A DNA stretch of 17,898 nucleotides from ZLKRG08 sp046091905. Its GTDB lineage: Bacteria > Actinomycetota > Actinomycetes > Nanopelagicales > Nanopelagicaceae. A model generated the notes under the pieces. That model was not told the origin of the DNA and did no database searches. It saw only the letters and a program-made list of their open reading frames with translations. This document shows, piece by piece, positions 1 through 7,329 of the stretch. The DNA is taken from NCBI GenBank assembly GCA_046091905.1, contig JBJTCN010000065.1, positions 1 to 17,898 of the forward strand, read 5' to 3'. Every line of letters begins with the position of its first letter. The first letter of the stretch is position 1. A program made the translations under genes and the position numbers.

Positions 1-68
1 ATTTCCATCTATGTCACCTCAATGATACGTACTACAGTACGTATCATTGAGGTGACATAGATGGAAAT
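1..68. repeat. Perfect inverted repeat (33-bp arms, 2-nt loop) at window edge
   Basis: Bases 1-33 are the exact reverse complement of 36-68, with only two bases (AC, 34-35) between. The right arm carries the ribosome-binding site (GAGGTGA, 49-55) and the first codons of the LuxR-type gene that starts at 61, so the left arm is a mirror copy of a real gene start. Perfection over 33 bp, the tiny loop and the exact coincidence with the sequence end fit an inverted chimera or assembly fold-back at a contig end better than a natural operator. The central TACGTACT/AGTACGTA core could still be a genuine regulator site that helped the fold-back form. Seen directly; origin is inferred. Confidence 0.9.
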
Positions 69-747
69 AATGAATGGCTTTGTAAGTTGGCTTGCAAATA
101 TACCAACAGCTGATGAAATTTGCCGAGCATTGGTAACTGATTATCTGAAACCACATGGCGCATGTTGCGCACGATTGGGGCGATTAAACAAAGACGATAG
201 TTATCACTACTTAGGTCAGTATGGTTTTGAAAGTAACGAAACAGGCAAATTGGTGCCAGGACAAATTTGGCGCTATATGAAAGATATCGAAGTAAATCAG
301 ATTGCCGCGGGACATCAACCAGGCCCGTGGACCTCTACTAATAAGCAAGTGTTAATTGAACTTCGCGCAAAGGGAAGCACTTATGGTTGGATGAATATTT
401 CATTTTCTACTGAAAAAGATGCAGAGCAGAAGAAAGAACTCTTTAAAGAGCTAAATATTTATGCGCTAGCAATCGCACTATATTTATCGCTAACTCATAC
501 TCAAGATTTCTCTAGCGAAAAAGATTTAGGATCTGAAAAAGGTCTGTCATCTGTTGATTCATTGACCAAGCGCCAATTGAACATTTTAAAGGGCATAGTT
601 GATGGCAAAACTAATCATGACTTGGCGCAACAATTGGGTTATTCAGTATCAACAATTCGTCACGAAACAATGCGAATTTACCAAGCGCTCGCAGTAAGTG
701 ATCGCCGAGAAGCAGCGCAGCGCGCATTGGAATATGGCTGGGTTTAA
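61..747 (+). CDS. LuxR-type transcriptional regulator with N-terminal sensor-like domain
   Basis: A 228-residue DNA-binding regulator. Residues about 165-225 form a clear LuxR/FixJ helix-turn-helix: LTKRQLNIL, then GKTNHDLAQQLGYSVSTIRHE (scaffold and recognition helices), then a conserved R-EA near the end. Residues 1-145 look like a single compact GAF/autoinducer-binding-like sensory domain, but I see no signature that names a ligand. A Ser/Glu/Lys-rich linker (about 150-165) with a short SEK-DLG/SEK-GL repetition joins the two. The ATG at 61 is chosen because GAGGTGA lies 5 nt upstream; a second ATG at 70 is possible. The gene stands alone, 43 bp before the MFS-Tmk gene, on the same strand. 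Its 5' end lies in the palindrome at the window edge, so its real promoter may be missing. Confidence 0.85.
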   Translation: MEIMNGFVSWLANIPTADEICRALVTDYLKPHGACCARLGRLNKDDSYHYLGQYGFESNETGKLVPGQIWRYMKDIEVNQIAAGHQPGPWTSTNKQVLIELRAKGSTYGWMNISFSTEKDAEQKKELFKELNIYALAIALYLSLTHTQDFSSEKDLGSEKGLSSVDSLTKRQLNILKGIVDGKTNHDLAQQLGYSVSTIRHETMRIYQALAVSDRREAAQRALEYGWV

Positions 748-776
748 GCGTTAAAACAAGCCTTATTTCAGCCCGA

Positions 777-782
777 TAGAAT
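777..782 (+). promoter_or_regulatory. Candidate -10 element giving a leaderless tmk transcript
   Basis: TAGAAT lies 8 nt before the ATG at 791, and no Shine-Dalgarno sequence precedes that ATG. A -10 at this distance would place the transcription start at or next to the A of the start codon, giving a leaderless mRNA, a common arrangement in Actinobacteria. No convincing -35 hexamer is visible. Confidence 0.45.
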
Positions 783-790
783 GCGCCTCT

Positions 791-2863
791 ATGGCAAAGT
801 CGCTTCCAACGCCTGCCGCCCCGGGTCAAGATGAGACCAGGGGAGTCTTAGCGATTCCTGCATTTCGCAGGCTCTGGCAATCAATGGCGCTCTCGTCATT
901 GGGAGATTGGTTAGGTCTGCTTGCAACTACTGCGATGGCGCAGAAACTTTCGCAAGGTAATTACTCAACCGCCAACTTTGCAATTGCAGGTGTCTTTATT
1001 GCACGCCTGCTGCCATCGGTCTTTTTAGGGCCAATTGCGGGTGTAATTGCAGATAAATTTGATCGCCGAAAGTTAATGGTGGTTGCAGATATTTTGCGCG
1101 GTGCTCTATATGTATCTATCGCGCTCTATCAAAATTATTACTGGTTATATGCCGCCACCATTTTGGTCGAATGCATAACGCTCTTCTGGTCACCAGCTAA
1201 AGAGGCGTCGGTGCCAAATTTGGTGCCAAAGGAAAAATTAGAATCGGCAAACCAAGTTTCTTTATTGGCAGCTTACGGAACTGCACCGATTGCCGCGGGA
1301 GTCTTCTCGATTTTAGCTTTAGTCTCTGGGGCACTCAGCGCGATCTTTCCATTCTTAAATGGCAACACCACTGATGTGGCACTTTATATAAATGCCTTTT
1401 CATTTTTCTACACCGCTTGGATTGTCTTTGGCATGGATGAAATTCCGCGCGGTGCGGCATCAGCAAAAGGTGGCGAAAATATTGCCAAGTCGCTACTTGA
1501 AGGTTGGCGCTTTGTAAGTCAATCAAAGATCGTGCGCGGACTAATTGTGGGAATGGTGGGCGCGTTTATGGCTGCCGGTGCCGTAATCGGTTTGGCCAGA
1601 ACCTTTGTGAGCGATCTGGGCGGTGGCGATGCTGCTTACGGTGTGCTCTTCGGTTCTGTTTTTACTGGATTAGCAGCAGGTATTGGCTTTGGCCCACGTG
1701 TGCTTTCGCAATTCTCACGACGCAGATTATTTGGCGCATCTCTTGCGATTGCCGGGTTTTTCTTAGTCGCACTTGCATTGATTAGTAACTTAGTAATTGC
1801 CGTTATGGTAACCATCATTCTGGGCGCATTTAGCGGAATCAGCTGGGTAACCGGCTTCACCATGCTGGGCATGGAAGTTGAAAATGAAGTGCGTGGTCGC
1901 ACCTTTGCCTTCGTGCAATCGCTAATTCGCATTGTTTTAGTAGCGGTTTTGGCTATCGCACCACTTATTGCCGCTGCGGTTGGTCAGCACACTTATAAGT
2001 TCGCCAACTCTGAAGTTACTTATAACGGTGCATCAATCACTATTTTGATTGCCGGAATTTTGGCTGGGTTAATTGGCGTAGTTTCCTATCGACAGATGCG
2101 CGATCGCCCAGGTATCTCTATAATGAGCGATATCGTTTCGGCGCTGCGTGGCGATTTAGGTGCCCAAGTTACCGGTCACGCCAAAGGTGTTTTCATCTCC
2201 TTTGAAGGCGGAGAAGGTTGTGGCAAATCAACTCAATCAAAATTATTAAAAGAGTATTTTGAAGCGCAAGGACACTCAGTTGTTATAACGCGCGAACCTG
2301 GTGGTACTAAGTTAGGTAAAGAGCTGCGCGATATTTTGCTTCATACACATGATGATGTTTCGCCTCGCGCGGAGGCGCTCTTATATGCAGCAGATCGTGC
2401 GCATCACGTAGAGACTTTGATTAGACCAGCTTTAGATCGCGGCGAGATTGTGATTACCGATCGCTACTTGGATTCTTCAATTGCATATCAAGGGGCAGGT
2501 CGCGTCTTATCGCCAGGTGAAGTGGGACGAATCTCTAGGTGGGCTACCGAATCTTTAATCCCAACTTTAACTATCATTATTGATTTACCAGCAGAAGTGG
2601 GTATTTCACGCTTGAAATCACGTGATCGATTAGAGAGCGAATCAATTGCCTTCCACGCAAGAGTACGTCAAGAATTTCTGTCATTAGCGTTGATGGACCC
2701 GGAGAGATATGTAGTGGTTGATGGTGGACAGAGTGTTGAAGATATTCATGCGGTAATCACTTCTAGGGTAAGCGAATTACGCGATCTAAATAAAATTGAG
2801 AAGCAGCCAAAGGTTAAAAAGCGCATTATTAAAAAACCTAATTTGCGAAAGAAAACCAAGTGA
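791..2863 (+). CDS. tmk: MFS-type membrane domain fused to thymidylate kinase
   Basis: A 690-residue two-domain protein. Residues about 25-435 are a multi-helix MFS-like domain, including the motif-A-like loop ADKFDRRK near 87-94. Residues about 465-670 are a full dTMP kinase (dTMP + ATP to dTDP + ADP, dTTP synthesis): Walker A GGEGCGKST at 473-481, the REPGGT motif at 501-506, DRY at 557-559 followed by SSIAYQGAGR, and a lid segment with RDRLES near 611-616. The tail (about 670-690) is very Lys/Arg-rich. Streptomyces and other Actinobacteria are known to carry a similar large membrane-linked Tmk, so the fusion is probably real and not an assembly error; no frame change occurs in the linker (about 436-463). 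The kinase would sit on the cytoplasmic membrane face. What the MFS part transports, if anything, cannot be told. The stop overlaps the GTG of holB (GTGA). Confidence 0.92.
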   Translation: MAKSLPTPAAPGQDETRGVLAIPAFRRLWQSMALSSLGDWLGLLATTAMAQKLSQGNYSTANFAIAGVFIARLLPSVFLGPIAGVIADKFDRRKLMVVADILRGALYVSIALYQNYYWLYAATILVECITLFWSPAKEASVPNLVPKEKLESANQVSLLAAYGTAPIAAGVFSILALVSGALSAIFPFLNGNTTDVALYINAFSFFYTAWIVFGMDEIPRGAASAKGGENIAKSLLEGWRFVSQSKIVRGLIVGMVGAFMAAGAVIGLARTFVSDLGGGDAAYGVLFGSVFTGLAAGIGFGPRVLSQFSRRRLFGASLAIAGFFLVALALISNLVIAVMVTIILGAFSGISWVTGFTMLGMEVENEVRGRTFAFVQSLIRIVLVAVLAIAPLIAAAVGQHTYKFANSEVTYNGASITILIAGILAGLIGVVSYRQMRDRPGISIMSDIVSALRGDLGAQVTGHAKGVFISFEGGEGCGKSTQSKLLKEYFEAQGHSVVITREPGGTKLGKELRDILLHTHDDVSPRAEALLYAADRAHHVETLIRPALDRGEIVITDRYLDSSIAYQGAGRVLSPGEVGRISRWATESLIPTLTIIIDLPAEVGISRLKSRDRLESESIAFHARVRQEFLSLALMDPERYVVVDGGQSVEDIHAVITSRVSELRDLNKIEKQPKVKKRIIKKPNLRKKTK

Positions 2864-3984
2864 GCGTCTACGACCAATTAATCGGTCAAGCGCATTTAAT
2901 TGAAACTTTATCCGCTGCGGTAAAAGCTGCGGCAAGTGGCGAAGAAACACAAGAAATGACCCATGCTTGGATCTTTACCGGGCCACCAGGTAGTGGCCGT
3001 TCCTCTGCGGCAATTGCATTTGCACAAGCTCTGGTCTGCAAGAGTGGTGGTTGCGGTATTTGCAATGTTTGTGTAACTGCTAAATCTGGCGCGCATCCAG
3101 ATGTTGAAGTTTTAAAGAGCGAAGGCTTATCAATCAAGATTGATGAGATTCGAGAATTATTAACCCGAACTGCTTGGGCGCCATCAATGAGCGGTTGGCG
3201 CGTAGTGGTTATGGAAGATGCAGATCGCTTAACTGAATCTGCTGCAAATGCGTTGCTAAAAGCGATTGAAGAGCCAGGGCTTCGCACCGTTTGGTTGCTC
3301 TGTGCGCCAACTTTGCACGATATTTTGCCAACTATTCGTTCGCGCTGTCGCCATATTCAATTGCATACACCATCAAACCATGAAGTTTCTAAATTCTTAA
3401 TCGAGCAACATCAGATTGCGCCAAAGATGGCTGATTTTGCGGCGCGAGTTTCGCAAGGTCATATTGGTAGAGCACGACATTTAGCTACAAACGAAGCAGT
3501 CCGAAATCGCAGAAGCGCGATTTTAAGTATTCCTAGCCAATTAAATAGCGTCGCGGCAGCATATGTAGCGGCAGCTAAATTAGTGGAACTTGCCAACGCG
3601 GAATCGGATGCGATTTCTGAAGCGTTAGATGAGAAAGAGTATGAAGAGCTCTCAACTGCTTTAGGCAAGGGAAGTGGTAAAGCGTTAAAGGAGTTAGAGA
3701 AGGAACAGAGATCTAGAGCCACTCGAATTACCAGAGATACTCTAGATGGTGCGCTACTTGATTTAGCAACTTTCTATCGTGATGTAATTTTGGTGCAAGC
3801 TGGCCATGATGGCGATTTAATAAACGCCGAACTTGCAGATCAGATAAATAAGATGGCGGCAAATACCCAATCCCATAAGACAATTGCCAAAATGGATGCC
3901 ATCATGAGAGCTCGCGAAAGCCTGCAGCGAAATGGCGCGCCACTTTTGGTCATGGAAGCTTTAATGTGCGAATTAATAAAGTAA
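2860..3984 (+). CDS. holB: DNA polymerase III subunit delta' (clamp loader)
   Basis: A 374-residue clamp-loader subunit of the replicative polymerase. Features: an N-terminal AAA+ fold beginning YDQLIGQ; a P-loop GPPGSGRSS (41-49) in which the usual Lys is Arg, as expected for a delta' subunit that does not hydrolyse ATP; a zinc module with Cys at 60, 65, 68 and 71; a sensor region EDADRLTESAANALLKAIEEP (about 119-139); and the SRC motif at 161-163. The C-terminal half is helical and includes a charged segment (about 245-275) typical of actinobacterial homologues. The GTG start overlaps the tmk stop by 4 nt, implying translational coupling; tmk-holB adjacency is common in bacteria. Its 3' end overlaps the next gene by 19 nt. 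The distinction from DnaX (gamma/tau) rests on the degenerate P-loop, length and neighbours. Confidence 0.93.
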   Translation: MSVYDQLIGQAHLIETLSAAVKAAASGEETQEMTHAWIFTGPPGSGRSSAAIAFAQALVCKSGGCGICNVCVTAKSGAHPDVEVLKSEGLSIKIDEIRELLTRTAWAPSMSGWRVVVMEDADRLTESAANALLKAIEEPGLRTVWLLCAPTLHDILPTIRSRCRHIQLHTPSNHEVSKFLIEQHQIAPKMADFAARVSQGHIGRARHLATNEAVRNRRSAILSIPSQLNSVAAAYVAAAKLVELANAESDAISEALDEKEYEELSTALGKGSGKALKELEKEQRSRATRITRDTLDGALLDLATFYRDVILVQAGHDGDLINAELADQINKMAANTQSHKTIAKMDAIMRARESLQRNGAPLLVMEALMCELIK

Positions 3985-5456
3985 CTTTAAAGCTGCTCTC
4001 TGGAGCATCCATCGCATTACTTTTGGCAGTCACACTTGCTAATCTTTTTAATCAGAGTAAAGATCCATTTAAACCACAGCATGGCAAGCTAAGTCCTGCC
4101 TCAATTTCTGGTTATTACAATCAGAATTTCAATTGGCTGGATTGTTATGGTGGATTCAAATGTGCCACTTATAAAGTGCCAATTGATTATGAGAATATTG
4201 AATTAGGCGAATTTGATATTGCAGTCATGAAACATGAGGCCCCCGACGCCATCGGAAATCTAGTGGTAAATCCGGGCGGACCTGGCGGTTCAGGGATTGA
4301 TTATGCATATTCATATACAGATGCTTTCACTAAGTCCGTCAATGAGAATTTCAATATTGTGGGCTTTGATCCGCGCGGTGTTGGACGCTCAGCGCCAATT
4401 GATTGCTTAAGCAATAAAGAGACCGATGAGGTTTATGCCTCTGATGCTTACCCAGAAAACGATGCGGAATTAGCGAAAATGCAGGCTGATACCAAGCAAT
4501 TTGCGGAAAATTGCCAGGCCGAGAATAAATATTTAGCTTTCTATTCCACTGCCAATGCGGCGCGAGATATGGATATCTTGCGGGCGCTATTAGGTGATGC
4601 GCAATTAAATTTTTTGGGTAAATCATATGGAACTTATTTGGGAACTTTATATGCCAAACTCTTCCCAGATCGAGTCGGCAGATTTGTACTTGATGGCGCA
4701 GTTGATCCGACTTTAGATTCTGCACAACAGACTCTGCAACAGGCAGTGGGATTTGATTCAGCGTTTAACGCTTTTGCTAAAGATTGCATGGAACAAAATG
4801 CCTGTGTTTTAACTGGCGATTTTGCAACTCAGATTAAAGATAAGTTAGCGGAACTTCGCAAGAACCCAATTGAAGTTGGCAATCGCAAATTAACAGAATC
4901 ACTTGCGATGTATGGAATTGCCTTTGGACTTTATGATCAACAATATGGCTGGCCAGTACTGCGCAAAGCGCTAAACGATTTATTTAATTTAGATGGCAAG
5001 CTGCTACTTACTATGGCTGATGAATACAACCGAAGAGACTCAAATGGTAATTACACCTCAAATGATGCTTCATCTTTATCAGTAATCTTTTGTGCAGACT
5101 TTCCGCCAGCTGGGATAGCTCAAGTAGCGCTACAAAGTGCGGCGCCAATTTTTGGAAAGTACTTGATGTACTCTGAAATGGATTGTCAATATCTGCCAAA
5201 AGCGAAATATGAATTGATTACTGGCCCAATTGAGTTGAAGCGCAAAGTGCTGGTGATTGGCACGACCAACGATCCAGCAACTCCATATCAATGGGCGGTT
5301 AAGTTGTCAGAGATACTGCTTAACTCGGTCTTGGTTTCAGTTTCCGGCGAGGGGCATACGGGATATAACCGCGATGAACCTTGCGTGGACCAGGCGGTCG
5401 AAAAGTATCTAATTTCAGGGGTGTTGCCCGCACAAAACCTGGCTTGTGGTGCGTAA
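3966..5456 (+). CDS. Secreted alpha/beta-hydrolase, TAP-like (tripeptidyl aminopeptidase family)
   Basis: A 496-residue exported serine hydrolase. The N-terminus (basic start, hydrophobic residues about 8-27) is a signal peptide or membrane anchor. The oxyanion-hole motif NPGGPGGSG is at 102-110 and FDPRGVGRS at 134-142. The nucleophile elbow GKSYGT places catalytic Ser at 220. The C-terminal TAP-like domain supplies Asp436 (GTTNDPATP) and His464 (GEGHTGY), so the triad is complete. Several Cys in the mature part (60, 66, 147, 183, 274, 280, 376, 407) could form disulfides outside the cell. Family knowledge (Streptomyces SlpD/SlpE, Tap) suggests removal of short peptides from the N-termini of proteins, that is, peptide scavenging; substrate is not shown here. 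The GTG start at 3966 lies inside the end of holB, with GGAAG about 8 nt upstream, so it is likely cotranscribed with tmk-holB. Confidence 0.85.
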   Translation: MRINKVTLKLLSGASIALLLAVTLANLFNQSKDPFKPQHGKLSPASISGYYNQNFNWLDCYGGFKCATYKVPIDYENIELGEFDIAVMKHEAPDAIGNLVVNPGGPGGSGIDYAYSYTDAFTKSVNENFNIVGFDPRGVGRSAPIDCLSNKETDEVYASDAYPENDAELAKMQADTKQFAENCQAENKYLAFYSTANAARDMDILRALLGDAQLNFLGKSYGTYLGTLYAKLFPDRVGRFVLDGAVDPTLDSAQQTLQQAVGFDSAFNAFAKDCMEQNACVLTGDFATQIKDKLAELRKNPIEVGNRKLTESLAMYGIAFGLYDQQYGWPVLRKALNDLFNLDGKLLLTMADEYNRRDSNGNYTSNDASSLSVIFCADFPPAGIAQVALQSAAPIFGKYLMYSEMDCQYLPKAKYELITGPIELKRKVLVIGTTNDPATPYQWAVKLSEILLNSVLVSVSGEGHTGYNRDEPCVDQAVEKYLISGVLPAQNLACGA

Positions 5457-5520
5457 TTCCCCTTCTTTGCTAGTCCCTTGATGGTAAGAAGCACCCCTTT
5501 TGGTAGTGCAAAATTCTCCC

Positions 5521-6168
5521 ATGCGTTTAGACCACATCTCTTATGTGACTTCCCACGATCAGATTTCAGACACCGTGCAGCGCTTAGGCGCGAAACTTGG
5601 GACCACATTTGTTGATGGTGGCGCTCATCCAAGATTCGGCACTCGTAATTTCACAGCGCCATTAAAAAATGGCCATTACATCGAAGTAGTTTGCCCACTA
5701 GATCATCCAGCAACAGATAAGACTCCATTTGGTCGCGCAGTTAAGCAGCGCGCAGATGAAGGTGGCGGTTGGTTAACTTGGGTCTTATCAGTTGATGATG
5801 TATCCGCTATTGAAAAACGTTTAGGTCGCCCAGCTGTTGAAGGTTCACGCACCAAACCTGATGGTGAAACACTTACTTGGAAGCAGATTGGAATTCTCTC
5901 AACTCTCGAAGATCGCCAACTTCCATTCTTTGTTGAATGGGTTGAGAATCATCATCCATCTGCAGATGGCAAAGCAACTTCAAAAATTTCAAGATTAGAA
6001 ATCGCAGGCGAACCAAAGACAGTTCGTGAATATCTTGGCGTTGAATATAAAGATGCGCTGGGAGAAGATGTTGAGATTCGTTGGGTTACACCAATTGAAG
6101 CTGATGGAGATACTGGAATTGTGGCGGTGCAATTTGAAACTCCAAATGGCACAATTTTGGTTGACTAA
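5521..6168 (+). CDS. VOC-superfamily (glyoxalase-like domain) protein
   Basis: A 215-residue cytosolic protein of the vicinal oxygen chelate superfamily, resembling the Glyoxalase_3-type domain. It opens MRLDHISYV, the usual first strand with the His metal-ligand position, followed by LGTTFVDGGAHPRFGTRNF and YIEVVCPLDHP, and ends with a second betaalpha-beta module (strands near ISRLEIAG and GIVAVQFETPNG). Metal ligands may be His5 and a Glu such as that in YIEVV, but the reaction is unknown. The ATG at 5521 fits the domain start; an in-frame TTG at 5500 would only add residues without homology. No ribosome-binding site is visible, so it may be leaderless. It lies 64 bp after the hydrolase and 15 bp before tRNA-Thr on the same strand. 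Confidence 0.8.
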   Translation: MRLDHISYVTSHDQISDTVQRLGAKLGTTFVDGGAHPRFGTRNFTAPLKNGHYIEVVCPLDHPATDKTPFGRAVKQRADEGGGWLTWVLSVDDVSAIEKRLGRPAVEGSRTKPDGETLTWKQIGILSTLEDRQLPFFVEWVENHHPSADGKATSKISRLEIAGEPKTVREYLGVEYKDALGEDVEIRWVTPIEADGDTGIVAVQFETPNGTILVD

Positions 6169-6183
6169 CAATTTTTAACACTT

Positions 6184-6255
6184 GCCTCCGTGGCTCAGTG
6201 GTAGAGCAGCTCATTCGTAACGAGCAGATCGTCGGTTCGATTCCGACCGGGGGCT
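6184..6255 (+). tRNA. tRNA-Thr, anticodon CGU
   Basis: A complete 72-nt cloverleaf. Acceptor arms GCCTCCG/CGGGGGC pair with one U-G; the D-stem is GCTC/GAGC; the anticodon loop TTCGTAA gives CGT (reads ACG, threonine); the T-arm is GTCGG-TTCGATT-CCGAC. The discriminator is U and CCA is not encoded. The last anticodon-stem pair (A31 with C39) is mismatched, leaving a 4-bp stem. It starts 15 bp after the VOC gene and could be processed from that transcript. tRNA-Thr downstream of tmk-holB is also familiar from Streptomyces. Confidence 0.95.
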
Positions 6256-6258
6256 CAC

Positions 6259-6564
6259 TTACTCTTCAATTCCCATATCTTTAGGCGTAGGAATCTTAAA
6301 TTTTCCGCCGCCAATCAATTTACGCCATAAATAAATAGCTAATACCGCAAAGAATGGCCACTCAAATGTGTAGACCCAAGCGCGCCAATTACCTTGTTGT
6401 GCGCGGCCAAATTCAAAGTAACCCAGAAAAAGAAAGAGTGGAATCACCACCACTAAAACTATGGTCATGAAAACTCTTTGTTTTTTGGTAGGACCTTCCT
6501 GCGGCTCTTCAATTGGCTGATTGGCGACCCAATCCGGCGCTTTAAATTCTTCAGAGTCAGCCAT
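6259..6564 (-). CDS. Small two-helix membrane protein next to oxidase genes
   Basis: A 101-residue protein of unknown function. Residues 1-30 are acidic/polar (about 10 acidic residues), then a first membrane helix (about 31-52), a short loop with GRAQQGNWRAWVYTFEWP (a conserved-looking EWP motif), a second helix (about 69-86), and a polar tail ending MGIEE. It resembles small conserved actinobacterial membrane proteins with an EWP motif that I associate with respiratory loci, but I cannot name a family. Its ATG overlaps the 3' end of the CtaG-like gene by 8 nt with GAGGAG upstream, so the two are one operon; a role in oxidase assembly or stability is inferred only from that. The stop lies 3 nt beyond the 3' end of the opposing tRNA. 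Confidence 0.75.
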   Translation of the reverse strand: MADSEEFKAPDWVANQPIEEPQEGPTKKQRVFMTIVLVVVIPLFLFLGYFEFGRAQQGNWRAWVYTFEWPFFAVLAIYLWRKLIGGGKFKIPTPKDMGIEE

Positions 6565-7174
6565 TCTTTAACTCCTCAGATTTCCACCAGTGATAAACCG
6601 CCAACATAATCCAAGTAACATCAATGATCATGCCACCAGACCACATAATGGTGCCGCCCATTCTTTGATCGTTTATTTCATACATATATCCATAGGCAGA
6701 TTCGTTTGAAATATAAATAAAGAAGCCCGTTAAAGTTTCTGGGACCATCATTAACCAGAGCATGATTACTGACATTGCAGTAGAAAGCCGGCGATTAGTT
6801 AAGTTGGATTCCAAAATATTGAAGTAAAAGAGATAAGGCACAATTAAGTAAAGTGGAACTTCGACCCAGTAATGCGCCCACGGATGGTGCATGATAAAAA
6901 GGTGCACTTCAGGTAGGTGTACACCAATCATTATTGCGGCATATAAGAAGAAGCTAACCCACTGGCTGGAGAGAAATCTAAATACCGCATTTGAATTTAA
7001 TTGATTGCGCAATTTTTGCGTGGTGGCCAGGACCAACAGAGAGCCCACCACCATTAACAGAGTGATGTGCTGAATCATGTGAAAGGTAAATCGATCCAGC
7101 GCTTGAGTGCCAATGGGGGTAACGGTGACCGCCAGAGTCAAGAGGGCCGCGACAATTAAATAGAACCGCTTCAT
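6557..7174 (-). CDS. ctaG: CtaG-like cytochrome c oxidase assembly protein (caa3_CtaG family)
   Basis: A 205-residue membrane protein with about six predicted helices. It carries the family-like HMIQH motif (His32, His36) followed by a helix, and a His-rich periplasmic region GVHLPEVHLFIMHHPWAHYW (about 84-103), consistent with copper handling. Family members of the Bacillus caa3_CtaG type help assemble CuB-containing oxidases; most are 280-300 residues, so this one is short. The position, divergent from a complete coxII-I-III cluster, supports a role in building that oxidase. The start ATG (7174) has no obvious Shine-Dalgarno sequence; TAATCT lies 9 nt upstream and could be a -10. It is followed by the small membrane protein in an overlapping two-gene operon. 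It is not related to the Cox11/CtaG assembly protein of proteobacteria. Confidence 0.75.
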   Translation of the reverse strand: MKRFYLIVAALLTLAVTVTPIGTQALDRFTFHMIQHITLLMVVGSLLVLATTQKLRNQLNSNAVFRFLSSQWVSFFLYAAIMIGVHLPEVHLFIMHHPWAHYWVEVPLYLIVPYLFYFNILESNLTNRRLSTAMSVIMLWLMMVPETLTGFFIYISNESAYGYMYEINDQRMGGTIMWSGGMIIDVTWIMLAVYHWWKSEELKNG

Positions 7175-7187
7175 TGATAGGAGAGAT

Positions 7188-7219
7188 TAGCCCCCTAAGC
7201 AAGCAATTTCTGGGGGCTA
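7188..7219. repeat. 8-bp perfect inverted repeat between divergent oxidase genes
   Basis: TAGCCCCC (7188-7195) and GGGGGCTA (7212-7219) are exact reverse complements separated by 16 bases. A further CCCC at 7220-7223 could pair with the same G-run, giving a competing small hairpin. The element lies 13 bp before the ctaG-like start codon and about 110 bp before the oxidase operon. It could be an operator or a leader hairpin of the minus-strand transcript; there is no U-tract to make it a terminator. The rest of the 155-bp gap holds an A-rich stretch (7228-7243) and the candidate promoter listed next. Confidence 0.6.
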
Positions 7220-7256
7220 CCCCTTGAAGAAAAATGAAAAAAAGTTGTGTTTACCC

Positions 7257-7285
7257 TTTAGTCAAATTCGAGAAACCTCTATCTT
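7257..7285 (+). promoter_or_regulatory. Candidate promoter of the oxidase operon
   Basis: TTTAGT (7257-7262) and TATCTT (7280-7285) are spaced by 17 bp and lie 44 bp before the ATG at 7330. The implied leader would contain the strong GGGAGG ribosome-binding site at about 7319-7324. The hexamers match consensus only moderately, so this is tentative. Confidence 0.35.
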
Positions 7286-7329
7286 ACTGTGATTGCTGAC
7301 ACAAGATTTAGACAGATTGGGAGGCGTTA

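Noticed and set aside
2100..2180. MFS-Tmk joint as an assembly or frameshift artefact
   Set aside because: The frame runs through without interruption and similar membrane-fused Tmk proteins are known in Actinobacteria.
2980..3006. HolB P-loop has Arg in place of the catalytic Lys
   Set aside because: Delta' subunits do not hydrolyse ATP and commonly have degenerate P-loops, so this is expected rather than a defect.
5457..5520. Terminator or promoter between the hydrolase and VOC genes
   Set aside because: No stable inverted repeat with a T-run and no well-spaced -35/-10 pair could be found in these 64 bases.
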